Source of the DNA: an uncultured Latescibacterota bacterium
GTDB taxonomy: Bacteria; Latescibacterota; UBA2968
Length of the DNA: 64,000 bases
Direction of reading: 5' to 3'
NCBI GenBank assembly: GCA_958295785.1
Contig: OY282377.1
Coordinates: forward strand, 3,970,896-4,034,895
Each line of letters begins with the position of its first letter. Position 1 is the first letter of the stretch. Shown one piece after another: positions 18,148 to 27,628 of the stretch. Position numbers and translations under genes: made by a program. Below the pieces are notes generated by a model. It saw only the letters and a list, made by a program, of their open reading frames with translations. It was not told the origin of the DNA and did not search any database.

Positions 18148-18591
18148 TCACTCGCTGCGATAGGGACTGGGGGGATCGACAAAATTTTTGAGCAGGGGAT
18201 GGCCCACATAATCTTCTTCCATCAAAATGCGTTTCAAGTCCGGATGCCCGTCAAACACAACGCCGTACATGTCGAAAATTTCGCGCTCATACCAGTCCGC
18301 CGCCGGAAAAATCGCGGCAATACTCGGCGCGGTTGCGTCGGGTGATAGGTCGGCAGAGATCACATGCCGTTGGGGCGCGCCGTATCGGTTGAATTGATAG
18401 ATCAGGCGAAACACCCGGTCAGTCTCCCGGCGATCTTGGCAGGTGAGCATTTCGAGGTGAAAGCCCTCGGCGAGGAAAACCCCGGCGATCTGCGGGAGAT
18501 TACAGGGCAAAGCCGCGCCTTGCAGGTGATACCCGCGTTCGGGGTAGGGAGCAGCATCGCGTATGAACGAAGAGAGTTTGTCGGCGATCAT
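18148..18591 (-). CDS. nuoC: NADH dehydrogenase subunit C
   Basis: NuoC is the 30-kDa peripheral-arm subunit. The 147-residue product contains '[20 protein letters not shown]', the signature '[20 protein letters not shown]' and '[19 protein letters not shown]'. It starts with ATG overlapping the nuoB stop by four bases and is followed closely by nuoD as a separate gene, not the nuoCD fusion found in some bacteria. Confidence 0.93.
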   Translation of the reverse strand: MIADKLSSFIRDAAPYPERGYHLQGAALPCNLPQIAGVFLAEGFHLEMLTCQDRRETDRVFRLIYQFNRYGAPQRHVISADLSPDATAPSIAAIFPAADWYEREIFDMYGVVFDGHPDLKRILMEEDYVGHPLLKNFVDPPSPYRSE

Positions 18592-19121
18592 CTGTTGAAT
18601 TTCTTTCCGGCTTTGATTTTTTCTTCCAGCTTAAACAGCGCGGCAAACAGGGCTTCCGGGCGCGGCGGGCAGCCCGGCACATACACATCCACCGGCACAA
18701 TTTTGTCCGCGCCTTCGACAATGGCGTATTGCCCGGGATACTTAAACGGGCCGCCGTCAATGGTGCAACCGCCCATGGCAATCGCCCATTTGGGCGCGGG
18801 CATCTGATCCCACAGGGTTTTAATCGCAGGGGCCATTTTGCGCGAGATCGTGCCCGCGAGGATCATCACATCGGCTTGCCGCGCACTCGGGCGAAAAACA
18901 CCCGCGCCAATGCGGTCGAGGTCAAACCGCGACGCGCCTGCGGCCATCATTTCAATGGCGCAACACGCCAGGCCAAAGGTGAGCGGCCACAGGGATCGCG
19001 ACCGCGCGTGATTGAGCAAGTTTTCCAGCATGTCCATGTGGACCAACGGGCCGATCTGCTCGCGCAATTCTTCAATATTTTTTGGATCGCCCGCCACGAG
19101 AGGGAGGTCTTTTTGTTTCAC
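18588..19121 (-). CDS. nuoB: NADH dehydrogenase subunit B
   Basis: NuoB carries iron-sulfur cluster N2, the last electron donor to quinone. The 177-residue product has the four ligand cysteines: the CC pair in '[13 protein letters not shown]', the Cys in '[14 protein letters not shown]' and the Cys in '[11 protein letters not shown]'. GTG 19121 was chosen because GGAGA precedes it and it begins just after the nuoA stop at 19124. The longer open frame has no conserved N-terminus. Confidence 0.94.
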   Translation of the reverse strand: MKQKDLPLVAGDPKNIEELREQIGPLVHMDMLENLLNHARSRSLWPLTFGLACCAIEMMAAGASRFDLDRIGAGVFRPSARQADVMILAGTISRKMAPAIKTLWDQMPAPKWAIAMGGCTIDGGPFKYPGQYAIVEGADKIVPVDVYVPGCPPRPEALFAALFKLEEKIKAGKKFNR

Positions 19122-19123
19122 GA

Positions 19124-19495
19124 TCAATTTCTCCAGTGCAAAACGCCTTTGCGCCACGCATAGACAATGGCGAGAAAAAGAATGCCGACAAAAATTGTCA
19201 ATTCGACGAAGTCGCGCCAAATATAGGTTCCCGTGTCGTAGATCACGGCGATGGGCAGAATGTAGAGCACATCGACTTCAAAGGCAACAAAGATGAGCGC
19301 GAACAGATAATAGGCAATATCAAAGCGCACCCACGCGCTGCCGATGGTGTCCACGCCGCATTCGTACGTATCCCGAGTCTTGCGCCCGCGTGCGCGAGGC
19401 GAAATGATCAGCGGCAACACCACCGGAATCGCGCCGAGCACAATGCCCGCGACCAACAACGCGCCGAGAAAGCCGTATTGAGAAAACCAATCCAT
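19124..19495 (-). CDS. nuoA: NADH dehydrogenase subunit A
   Basis: NuoA is a small three-helix membrane subunit of complex I. The product is about 124 residues with '[20 protein letters not shown]' and '[16 protein letters not shown]', both diagnostic. GGAGATATG precedes the start. It is the first gene of the nuoABCD block, but only 16 bp separate it from a membrane protein gene upstream, so it has no obvious promoter of its own. Confidence 0.94.
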   Translation of the reverse strand: MDWFSQYGFLGALLVAGIVLGAIPVVLPLIISPRARGRKTRDTYECGVDTIGSAWVRFDIAYYLFALIFVAFEVDVLYILPIAVIYDTGTYIWRDFVELTIFVGILFLAIVYAWRKGVLHWRN

Positions 19496-19511
19496 CATAT
19501 CTCCTTTTGCG

Positions 19512-19955
19512 TCACGCGCATTGCCAAACCAGTGCGATTATGATGATCAACATAAAATAAAAAAACCAAATCGCAAATGAGCCTAAGGTCCATGCGAACT
19601 GCCGGCCAATGCGGTTGTCCGGGCGTAACACATAGAGATCGGACAACCCAACTTCGCCCTTGTGGAGTTTGCAGACAAATGCGTCGTACATGTCGCGGAA
19701 ATCCCGTTCCAGTGCCAAGTAGTAGGTGTCGAGAATCAAAAACAGCAACGCCGGGATGAATGCAAGTAGCACGTAATTGGCTGTCTCCGTTCGGGCCACC
19801 AACACCAGCATTGCCGCCACTAGCGTGATGCACCAAGTCTTGCAAGACGCGCTGTTGCCCGCCATTCGCTGGATGCCCGCCTGCACGATAGACAAGTGTG
19901 TTCTGACGGCATCGGAATCTGCGCCGTATTTCTCGGTTTGCGATTGCTCTGCCAT
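19512..19955 (-). CDS. Three-helix membrane protein paired with TIR gene
   Basis: The 147-residue product starts at ATG 19955 behind GAGGAGG. A soluble N-terminus of about 35 residues precedes a helical hairpin ('CITLVAAMLVLVA', 'YVLLAFIPALLFLILDTYYL'). A loop containing 'RDFRDMYDAFVCKL' and a last helix ('FAIWFFYFMLIIIIALVW') follow. It comes after a TIR-domain gene on the same strand with an 86-bp gap. Small membrane proteins next to TIR enzymes are plausible pore-type effectors in Thoeris-like or related systems. I cannot name the family, so the role is inferred from the pairing. Confidence 0.7.
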   Translation of the reverse strand: MAEQSQTEKYGADSDAVRTHLSIVQAGIQRMAGNSASCKTWCITLVAAMLVLVARTETANYVLLAFIPALLFLILDTYYLALERDFRDMYDAFVCKLHKGEVGLSDLYVLRPDNRIGRQFAWTLGSFAIWFFYFMLIIIIALVWQCA

Positions 19956-20041
19956 TGTTCCTCCTCGTGTTTTGAATCATGCGGTTAAACGCATAGGAAT
20001 CCCTGCTTTACGCCATTTCACTACGGATACTGATTGCGAAT

Positions 20042-20536
20042 CTATATCGCTTCCTCAACCCAATCCGCGATATTATTAGTAATATAACTGTACACATCCT
20101 TGCTACACATATATGGCGGATTGTATATCGGCACGGCGGACGACATAGAAATCCGCAATCCATTGAATGCGGGGACTGTGAAGTTGTCGAACGGGTTCCG
20201 TCCCTGTCCTGATGGGCGTCTGTCTTTATCCAAAAGTTGGTGGATGTAAATTCCGAGCAACCCCTTGCCGTCATGCCATGATTTTTCTATTTCATATTTT
20301 ATCCAGTCTCGACCAGCCGTATGGCTTCCAATCAGAACAACCGTGCATGACCTTGTGTGCATCTGATCGTCAATCCATTTTTTGATCGCAACTTCACTGC
20401 CCTTTGTTTCTTCCCAATCGTTGTCGCTGATGGGTTCATTGCCATCGAGAGTACCGGCATTCCGGATCTGAGCAGCACGCCAAACATCCTGTTCATAGTG
20501 AAAACAAAAAAAGACCCGGCGTTTCACAGATTTCAC
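20042..20536 (-). CDS. TIR-like (DUF1863, ThsB-type) protein
   Basis: TIR enzymes of this type sense infection and make NAD-derived signals in Thoeris defence. The 164-residue product shows the DUF1863 pattern: 'RRVFFCFHYEQDVWRAAQIR' at the N-terminus, 'DNDWEE', 'IKKWIDDQMHTRSCTVVLIG' and 'WIKYEIEKSWHDGKGLLGIY'; the Glu in 'YEIEKSW' is at the catalytic position. GTG 20536 follows AGGAGG. The neighbour downstream is a three-helix membrane protein rather than the SLOG-domain ThsA. It may form a variant Thoeris-like system. The DUF1863 assignment is strong; the system assignment is inferred. Confidence 0.8.
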   Translation of the reverse strand: MKSVKRRVFFCFHYEQDVWRAAQIRNAGTLDGNEPISDNDWEETKGSEVAIKKWIDDQMHTRSCTVVLIGSHTAGRDWIKYEIEKSWHDGKGLLGIYIHQLLDKDRRPSGQGRNPFDNFTVPAFNGLRISMSSAVPIYNPPYMCSKDVYSYITNNIADWVEEAI

Positions 20537-20615
20537 AATAGCCTCCTGTATGAATTGAGTATCGAAACCGTCTCATAAATTACAGCGTTCAAAAAATAAA
20601 TCAAGCGGATACACA

Positions 20616-21020
20616 TTACAATTCGCTGCGATCTGTTTCACGTTGCCATTGCCGAAATACATTAACGAGATGATCGACAAATCGCCGGAAGGCTCGGTCT
20701 GCCCGCTTGGCGCGGTCAATGTCCATGTGTTGTACGATGTCTTCTGCGAACTCAATGCCGCCAAAACTGGGCATGATGCCCGCGGCGTGAATGGCCGCAA
20801 TCAAACGTTGTTTGTAGAGATCGCGGTCACACTTTTGATCCGGCGCATCGCAACCCCTGCCAACTGCGGCTTTGAATGCGGCACTATCGAGCAATAGCCA
20901 GCGTTCGATGTGTGGGTCGGGAATGGCGAGGATCATAGGCGCAGGCGCGTTGGGCTGACCAATTTCTCTGACGCGCTCATTCAGTCCCCTACAATTGGCG
21001 TCTGTGGCAACGATGATTAA
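20616..21020 (-). pseudogene. DUF4276 gene, 3' half (codons 65-198)
   Basis: This is the C-terminal part of the gene whose start lies at 27741-27935. It opens with 'LIIVATDANCRGLNERVREI', an Asp-bearing strand typical of Toprim-like folds, then 'MILAIPDPHIERWLLLDS' and 'GRGCDAPDQKCDRDLYK'. The frame joins the other half exactly once the insert 21021-27743 is removed. By itself it has no start signal. The intact protein would be a nuclease-like partner of the AAA ATPase at 27928-29226. Confidence 0.85.
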
Positions 21021-21132
21021 GAAGCCCTAACATAAAGAAATCAAGCGTCTGAAACAGATGAGTGAACACCCGCAGGAACGCCTCAAAGTCGGCCTCTCAC
21101 AAATCCATGGCAACGCTTTTTGTTAGGGACTC
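21021..21132 (+). repeat. MITE-A, left boundary of CRISPR element
   Basis: This 112-bp copy has its outer end (GAAGCCC) facing left into the DUF4276 gene. Its inner end is GTTAGGGACTC. It is very similar to the inverted copy at 27629-27740 and to the solo copy at 5764-5875. Confidence 0.85.
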
Positions 21133-21167
21133 TTATGCTAACATTCTCCAGTTAATGAACATGATGA

Positions 21168-24100
21168 GTTTCAATACCCTAGTAGGCGGGTAGTACTTCC
21201 AAATGGCTTGAAAATGAGTCGCCTTGGGGGTCTCGACCATGTGTTTCAATACCCCAGTAGGCGGGTAGTACTTCCAAATGCTGGTATTTGTCAGTGTATT
21301 CTTCTTGCGTGTTTGTCAAAAGTTTCAATACCCCAGTAGAAGGGGCATCCTTCCAGATGCAAGAAAGGGTTTGTGTCGCTTAGACACAAACCCTTTTTGT
21401 TTTTAATATCCCAGTAGGCGGGTAGTACTTCCAAATATACCACCGTCACGCTTACGGCTACGGCCAACTTGCCCTTGTGTTTCAATACCCCAGTAGGCGG
21501 GTAGTACTTCCAAATGCACACGATGACGAAGCCGACGATGAATCAAGTTGAGGTTTCAATACCCCAGTAGGCGGGTAGTACTTCCAAATAAAAGAAGTCC
21601 GAAACGCCGAAGTCCGAAACATAACCCCAGTTTCAATACCCCAGTAGGCGGGTAGTACTTCCAAATGTAAGTCATGAATCGTCTGCGCGGGGATGGCGTC
21701 AGAAAGTTTCAATACCCCAGTAGGCGGGTAGTACTTCCAAATTCACCTCACTCCGGAGGAGTTTTTGAGGCAACGAGCGGGACTGGTTTCAATACCCCAG
21801 TAGGCGGGTAGTACTTCCAAATTCAGTTATTCTGAACTGATCAACCGAATTTTATGTGTTTCAATACCCCAGTAGGCGGGTAGTACTTCCAAATCAAAGA
21901 CGATCCACGAAACATTCTCCGCGCGATTGACTTGTTTCAATACCCCAGTAGGCGGGTAGTACTTCCAAATCTGATTACACCAGAGAATTGGTACGAGCAT
22001 GAGAGGTTAGTTTCAATACCCCAGTAGGCGGGTAGTACTTCCAAATAAGGCGTGGGGGCAAATCGTACCATATCGCATTCAAAGTTTAGGTTTCAATACC
22101 CCAGTAGGCGGGTAGTACTTCCAAATCTATCGGTGAACTTTCCGAAATAGCCGCCGTCCAAAGAGTTTCAATACCCCAGTAGGCGGGTAGTACTTCCAAA
22201 TAAAACAGAAAGCCCTGCTGAAAAAGTTGACGCTGAGTAGGTTTCAATACCCCAGTAGGCGGGTAGTACTTCCAAATAAACGGCAACTATCAAATTGGCT
22301 ATCACGCAACATTATAGTTTCAATACCCCAGTAGGCGGGTAGTACTTCCAAATGAAAGGCACGTATAAGTGCCGATTTGTTTCAAGTCCTGAAGTTTCAA
22401 TACCCCAGTAGGCGGGTAGTACTTCCAAATACATTGAATTTGGTGTTGAAGCCGTGACAAATATGGTTAAGTTTCAATACCCCAGTAGGCGGGTAGTACT
22501 TCCAAATTATCAAATACGCCGCGATTATTCGAGGCGGATTGATTGAGTTTCAATACCCCAGTAGGCGGGTAGTACTTCCAAATGAAGACCTTGTATTTTA
22601 ATCCCCGAGAAAAGTCAGACGAAGTTTCAATACCCCAGTAGGCGGGTAGTACTTCCAAATGAAACGAAATGACACTTAGAACGCACGATCTCGCCGAGAT
22701 GTTTCAATACCCCAGTAGGCGGGTAGTACTTCCAAATATCACAATCAAAGTTACTTCCCGTAAGGGAGAGGATGACGTTTCAATACCCCAGTAGGCGGGT
22801 AGTACTTCCAAATCAGGACGAAAGGATTGCCGGATCGAAAAGCAACAGGCTGGTTTCAATACCCCAGTAGGCGGGTAGTACTTCCAAATGTTGGCCGTCG
22901 GAACCTTCGCTCGGGGCTGGCGGGAGGAAGGTTTCAATACCCCAGTAGGCGGGTAGTACTTCCAAATGCCTGGTGTATGGATTCTTAAGGGGGTTATCTT
23001 GTTACGGTTTCAATACCCCAGTAGGCGGGTAGTACTTCCAAATTGGAAAAAATTCTCGCATCGTAAATCCGAAATGCCGGTCAGTTTCAATACCCCAGTA
23101 GGCGGGTAGTACTTCCAAATTCGATGGCGGGAAGTGGAGATTTGGATTCGCCACGGAAGGTTTCAATACCCCAGTAGGCGGGTAGTACTTCCAAATTCGA
23201 TGGCGGGAAGTGGAGATTTGGATTCGCCACGGAAGGTTTCAATACCCCAGTAGGCGGGTAGTACTTCCAAATTTTTTACGCAGGTCTTGCGCGTGCATGC
23301 GCGTAAGGGCGTTTCAATACCCCAGTAGGCGGGTAGTACTTCCAAATGTAAACTTGTCGAAAGTGAAAGAGCGAAAGCAGACGCCGCGTTTCAATACCCC
23401 AGTAGGCGGGTAGTACTTCCAAATTTCCCCAATGGCTTAATCCATCAGAATTACAGATAGCGGTTTCAATACCCCAGTAGGCGGGTAGTACTTCCAAATA
23501 TGAAGATTGTCCGATTAGTAAAAAAGAATCCAAATTGAGTGTTTCAATACCCCAGTAGGCGGGTAGTACTTCCAAATCGACGACCTCGACCAGATCAGCA
23601 GGGCATGCGGCCTCCAGTTTCAATACCCCAGTAGGCGGGTAGTACTTCCAAATGCGCTCGAGGCATTTTTCATCGAGTACCGCTTCACCAGCGTTTCAAT
23701 ACCCCAGTAGGCGGGTAGTACTTCCAAATGAACAACTTGACCGCGTTTCAAGGCGCGAGCGACACGAACAGTTTCAATACCCCAGTAGGCGGGTAGTACT
23801 TCCAAATCGAATGCAGAACAAGCCATTAGGGCAGCCCGAGGTGGAAGTTTCAATACCCCAGTAGGCGGGTAGTACTTCCAAATTCGCCCCTGCGTTTATC
23901 CCCCTTGCATCTGCCTGCGGAGAGTTTCAATACCCCAGTAGGCGGGTAGTACTTCCAAATCAACGCGGGCAGAGGCGCACGGAACTCGTTCACGATTTTC
24001 TTGAGTTTCAATACCCCAGTAGGCGGGTAGTACTTCCAAATTCGCCCCTGCGTTTATCCCCCTTGCATCTGCCTGCGGAGAGTTTCAATACCCCAGTAGG

Positions 24101-26652
24101 CGGGTAGTACTTCCAAATCAACGCGGGCAGAGGCGCACGGAACTCGTTCACGATTTTCTTGAGTTTCAATACCCCAGTAGGCGGGTAGTACTTCCAAATT
24201 CACGGAGAGATCAAGAAGTACTATGCCCAAACGCTTAAAGTTTCAATACCCCAGTAGGCGGGTAGTACTTCCAAATGCGGCTGGATTACCACGAGATCCA
24301 CCATGATGGTGATGGGGTTTCAATACCCCAGTAGGCGGGTAGTACTTCCAAATTTCGTGGCTTTCGAGTTCATTCAAAAAACCAACATGACGGGTTTCAA
24401 TACCCCAGTAGGCGGGTAGTACTTCCAAATGCCCCTTGGGTTAAAGCCCTTGAGGACGTCCGGCAAAGTGTTTCAATACCCCAGTAGGCGGGTAGTACTT
24501 CCAAATGGCTTGCGAGGCGTGTGTCGTTCGTGCGCATCTTGATATGTTTCAATACCCCAGTAGGCGGGTAGTACTTCCAAATGGAATCGTTCGGCAATGC
24601 CGACGCTGTGAGCCAATATTGGGTTTCAATACCCCAGTAGGCGGGTAGTACTTCCAAATCCACTAAGGAGGGGTTGTGTTTTCTCATGGATCACAAAGTT
24701 TCAATACCCCAGTAGGCGGGTAGTACTTCCAAATCCATGACCTTGCGGGCAAGTTTTTTGCGCTGACTGAGCAGAGTTTCAATACCCCAGTAGGCGGGTA
24801 GTACTTCCAAATGGATTGGAGCGTGGTAATGAATGCGCTATATGATGCGAGAACAAGTTTCAATACCCCAGTAGGCGGGTAGTACTTCCAAATGGAAAGA
24901 ACTGGAATTGAAGACCCTGGCATCACGCCGATCAAGTTTCAATACCCCAGTAGGCGGGTAGTACTTCCAAATATACACACGCCGAGCTCATCTTCGCACG
25001 AAACAATGAGTGTTTCAATACCCCAGTAGGCGGGTAGTACTTCCAAATGATTTAATGGAGGTTAATACAATGACCTATCCTAAGGTTGGTTTCAATACCC
25101 CAGTAGGCGGGTAGTACTTCCAAATGTGAAAATCCGTGTAAGGAAAATTTACCCCATGCTGATTCGTTTCAATACCCCAGTAGGCGGGTAGTACTTCCAA
25201 ATAACCCACAAAAGGAGTAGCAAAATGAAACTTCGAGAAACGTTTCAATACCCCAGTAGGCGGGTAGTACTTCCAAATGCAAGCAATTCAGGAGCAATAC
25301 ACCCGAAAAGTCTCGTTTCAATACCCCAGTAGGCGGGTAGTACTTCCAAATCAGTGGGCAAGATATATCATGCTTGACCGCGCCCTAAACGTTTCGTTTC
25401 AATACCCCAGTAGGCGGGTAGTACTTCCAAATAAGTTTCATCCATAGGAGTAGCAAATGTCGAATATCAGGTTTCAATACCCCAGTAGGCGGGTAGTACT
25501 TCCAAATTATTACAAACGTAAGTCTCCGTCCTGCCCTATTCTGTCGTTTCAATACCCCAGTAGGCGGGTAGTACTTCCAAATTCGGTTTATTCATGGCTA
25601 CGCTCGTGAAGTGACTATTTATGTTTCAATACCCCAGTAGGCGGGTAGTACTTCCAAATACACACCCGAGGAAAAAGAGAAATTCCAAACATTTGTGAGT
25701 TTCAATACCCCAGTAGGCGGGTAGTACTTCCAAATCCGACGAGAGAGATCTCTGACCGATCCCGAGTACAGGGAAGTTTCAATACCCCAGTAGGCGGGTA
25801 GTACTTCCAAATGATACACGGACCCAGCACGCAACACGTTTCCCTACGATAAGTTTCAATACCCCAGTAGGCGGGTAGTACTTCCAAATCAATACGAGGC
25901 ATGCAACAGTTCCGCCGCATTATGCCGGTTTCAATACCCCAGTAGGCGGGTAGTACTTCCAAATAATGAACGTGATTGCCCAGAGGGCGCTCACCACGCA
26001 ACAAGGTTTCAATACCCCAGTAGGCGGGTAGTACTTCCAAATGAGAATTTGGACAATTTCTATGTGGTCTATTGCACTAATAAGTTTCAATACCCCAGTA
26101 GGCGGGTAGTACTTCCAAATGGGTATCGCATTGAAGGATTTATGCCCAACGACAAGAAGGTTTCAATACCCCAGTAGGCGGGTAGTACTTCCAAATTCAA
26201 TGTCCGATTTCGTGCGATGGGGGATTCTCCCCAAGTTTCAATACCCCAGTAGGCGGGTAGTACTTCCAAATAAGGCGTTGGAAGCGGAGCGAAAGGGGTT
26301 GCGCGAGAAGTTTCAATACCCCAGTAGGCGGGTAGTACTTCCAAATCTTCGGCTATAAAGTAGCAAGCGAACCAATACTATACAAAGTTTCAATACCCCA
26401 GTAGGCGGGTAGTACTTCCAAATCCTTCAAGGGGGATAGATGAATATCAATGTTGAGATACAAGTTTCAATACCCCAGTAGGCGGGTAGTACTTCCAAAT
26501 ATACCCCCGAGGAAAAAGAGAAGTTTCAAACATTCATAAGTTTCAATACCCCAGTAGGCGGGTAGTACTTCCAAAGTCGATGGCGGCAAGTGGATTTTTA
26601 GGGGTTTCGTCTCGGGTTTCAATACCCCAGTAGGCGGGTAGTACTTCCAAAG
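21168..26652 (-). CRISPR. CRISPR array, 72 repeats and 71 spacers
   Basis: The repeat is 37 bp, read on the minus strand as ATTTGGAAGTACTACC…TGGGGTATTGAAAC, with spacers of about 35-44 bp. Two clues set the minus orientation: the repeat ends in ATTGAAAC, the usual crRNA 5' handle, and the degenerate repeats (21168, 21322, 21400) cluster at the low-coordinate, leader-distal end. The two highest-coordinate repeats differ at one terminal base (CCAAAG for CCAAAT on the plus strand). One spacer is duplicated in tandem (23121 and 23197), and a two-unit block is duplicated (23884-24041 repeated at 24042-24199). No complete cas gene is in the window, so processing must be in trans. No AT-rich leader is evident beyond 26652. 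Confidence 0.98.
21364..21408 (+). terminator. Terminator hairpin in place of a spacer
   Basis: Between degenerate repeats 3 and 4 lies a perfect 14-bp stem, AAAGGGTTTGTGTC / GACACAAACCCTTT, with a 5-base loop. TTGTTTTT follows on the plus strand. It would stop plus-strand transcripts entering the array from the leader-distal side. The U-tract is weak in the minus (crRNA) direction. Confidence 0.7.
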
Positions 26653-26666
26653 CCCTCCTTTCTAAC

Positions 26667-26870
26667 TTATTGGGCCGCAGTTCGTATGAGGCCCTTGTGC
26701 GACTCAGGCCACTTTGACAGGCAGATGCCCCTCAAAATCGCGCTGACGACTAAAATGGTGTTCGGATAATTGCTTTCGAGACAGGCCGTTACAAATTTGC
26801 GACCCAGAATTGGATCAGGTAACGCGCCTAATGTTCGATAGCTTAAATCAATATAACCCCATTGCGTCAT
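26667..26870 (-). CDS. Short hypothetical ORF next to the array
   Basis: The frame gives 67 residues from ATG 26870: 'LSYRTLGALPDPILGRKFVT', then 'SNYPNTILVVSAILRGICLS'. It ends 14 bp from the leader-proximal repeat, where a leader would be expected. No family is recognised, and it may be a fragment of a larger gene. An A-run with a weak AGG lies upstream. Confidence 0.3.
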   Translation of the reverse strand: MTQWGYIDLSYRTLGALPDPILGRKFVTACLESNYPNTILVVSAILRGICLSKWPESHKGLIRTAAQ

Positions 26871-26931
26871 TATGACAACCTTTTTTTTTCTGGGTCGCAG
26901 ACGGACTTCTATCGCGTCGGCACTTGCCCAA

Positions 26932-27280
26932 TCAACCCGGTTGACTGCCCAATGCCAAACTTTCAGTTACTGATGTGAATTGCAGTCTCGGAAATACCGC
27001 TTCTGCGGCTTTCTGCTCCCAGTCCTGAAATGCCTGATCCATAAACTGACGGACATAATCCCGTGCTGTTCCACATCCTTCTTGAGAGACCGGCCCAAAG
27101 CCATGTGCGAGAATAGACTGATTTCTCAGCCCCAGCACTTTTTTCACAGCACTTTTTTGAGGTCGCCCTTCCCGTCATACTCATTTGTGAACACCCCCCC
27201 CCCAAGTCATCGACCAAATGCTTCAACAACGCATAGCTTTCATACAGCGGCAGTTCAATTTTGCCGGACCGGACGACCAC
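26932..27280 (-). pseudogene. HEPN (TIGR02710/Csm6-like) CRISPR protein remnant
   Basis: Two frames give the C-terminal region of a CRISPR-associated protein: 'SGKIELPLYESYALLKHLVD', then after indels 'LKKVLGLRNQSILAHGFGPV' and 'YVRQFMDQAFQDWEQKAAEA'. RNQSILAH fits the HEPN RNase motif R-x(4-6)-H. In type III systems such proteins are CARF-HEPN RNases switched on by cyclic oligoadenylate. The CARF half is absent. Frame breaks coincide with a 10-C run at 27194-27203 and a short duplication near 27140. It follows the cas1 fragment directly on the same strand. The family call rests on the HEPN block only. Confidence 0.6.
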
Positions 27281-27298
27281 TGACCACTGACTTTTCTC

Positions 27299-27580
27299 TC
27301 AGCGCACCAAAAAAGTTCGGTAGTGGCCTTCCTCGCCCAAGATCACCCGGGCCAATCGGCGCACTTGGTATTCGAGGCAACGCCGGTAGATCGTCCCTTC
27401 CACGCGCACGGCACTCACTGGGTAGATCACGCGGTCTTCAAGGCGTCGCTGGTATGCTGCGATTAACTGTTTGCGGCTGTCGCCTTGTAAAAATACCCCG
27501 CCATCTCGCGCTTCAAAATCCTCGCGTTGCACCCGATGGTGGTTGACCAGATCCAGAACGAGGGTATCCCCGCAATTTCA
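27299..27580 (-). pseudogene. cas1: cas1 C-terminal fragment
   Basis: Cas1 is the integrase of CRISPR adaptation. This frame encodes its last 90 or so residues: 'GDTLVLDLVNHHRVQREDFE', 'GGVFLQGDSRKQLIAAYQRR', then 'YRRCLEYQVRRLARVILGEE' and 'HYRTFLVR'. The N-terminal beta domain and the catalytic Glu and His are missing. The fragment is cut off exactly where a CRISPR repeat begins (27584), so array recombination may have replaced the 5' part. It cannot integrate spacers. Confidence 0.8.
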
Positions 27581-27583
27581 ACA

Positions 27584-27620
27584 GTTTCAATACCCCAGTA
27601 GGCGGGTAGTACTTCCAAAT
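27584..27620 (-). CRISPR. Orphan CRISPR repeat
   Basis: A single canonical 37-bp repeat, identical to the array consensus, lies between the cas1 fragment and the right MITE-A, more than 900 bp from the array. It marks a deletion or recombination boundary. Confidence 0.95.
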
Positions 27621-27628
27621 TGCACTTA

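Noticed and set aside
21291-26358. Many minus- and plus-strand ORFs of 60-115 residues with repeated 'LEVLPAYWGIET' or 'FQYPSRRVVLPN'
   Set aside because: They are translations of the CRISPR repeat in different frames, not proteins.
26653-26870. CRISPR leader next to the highest-coordinate repeat
   Set aside because: The segment is not AT-rich and holds a short ORF; no leader signature could be shown.
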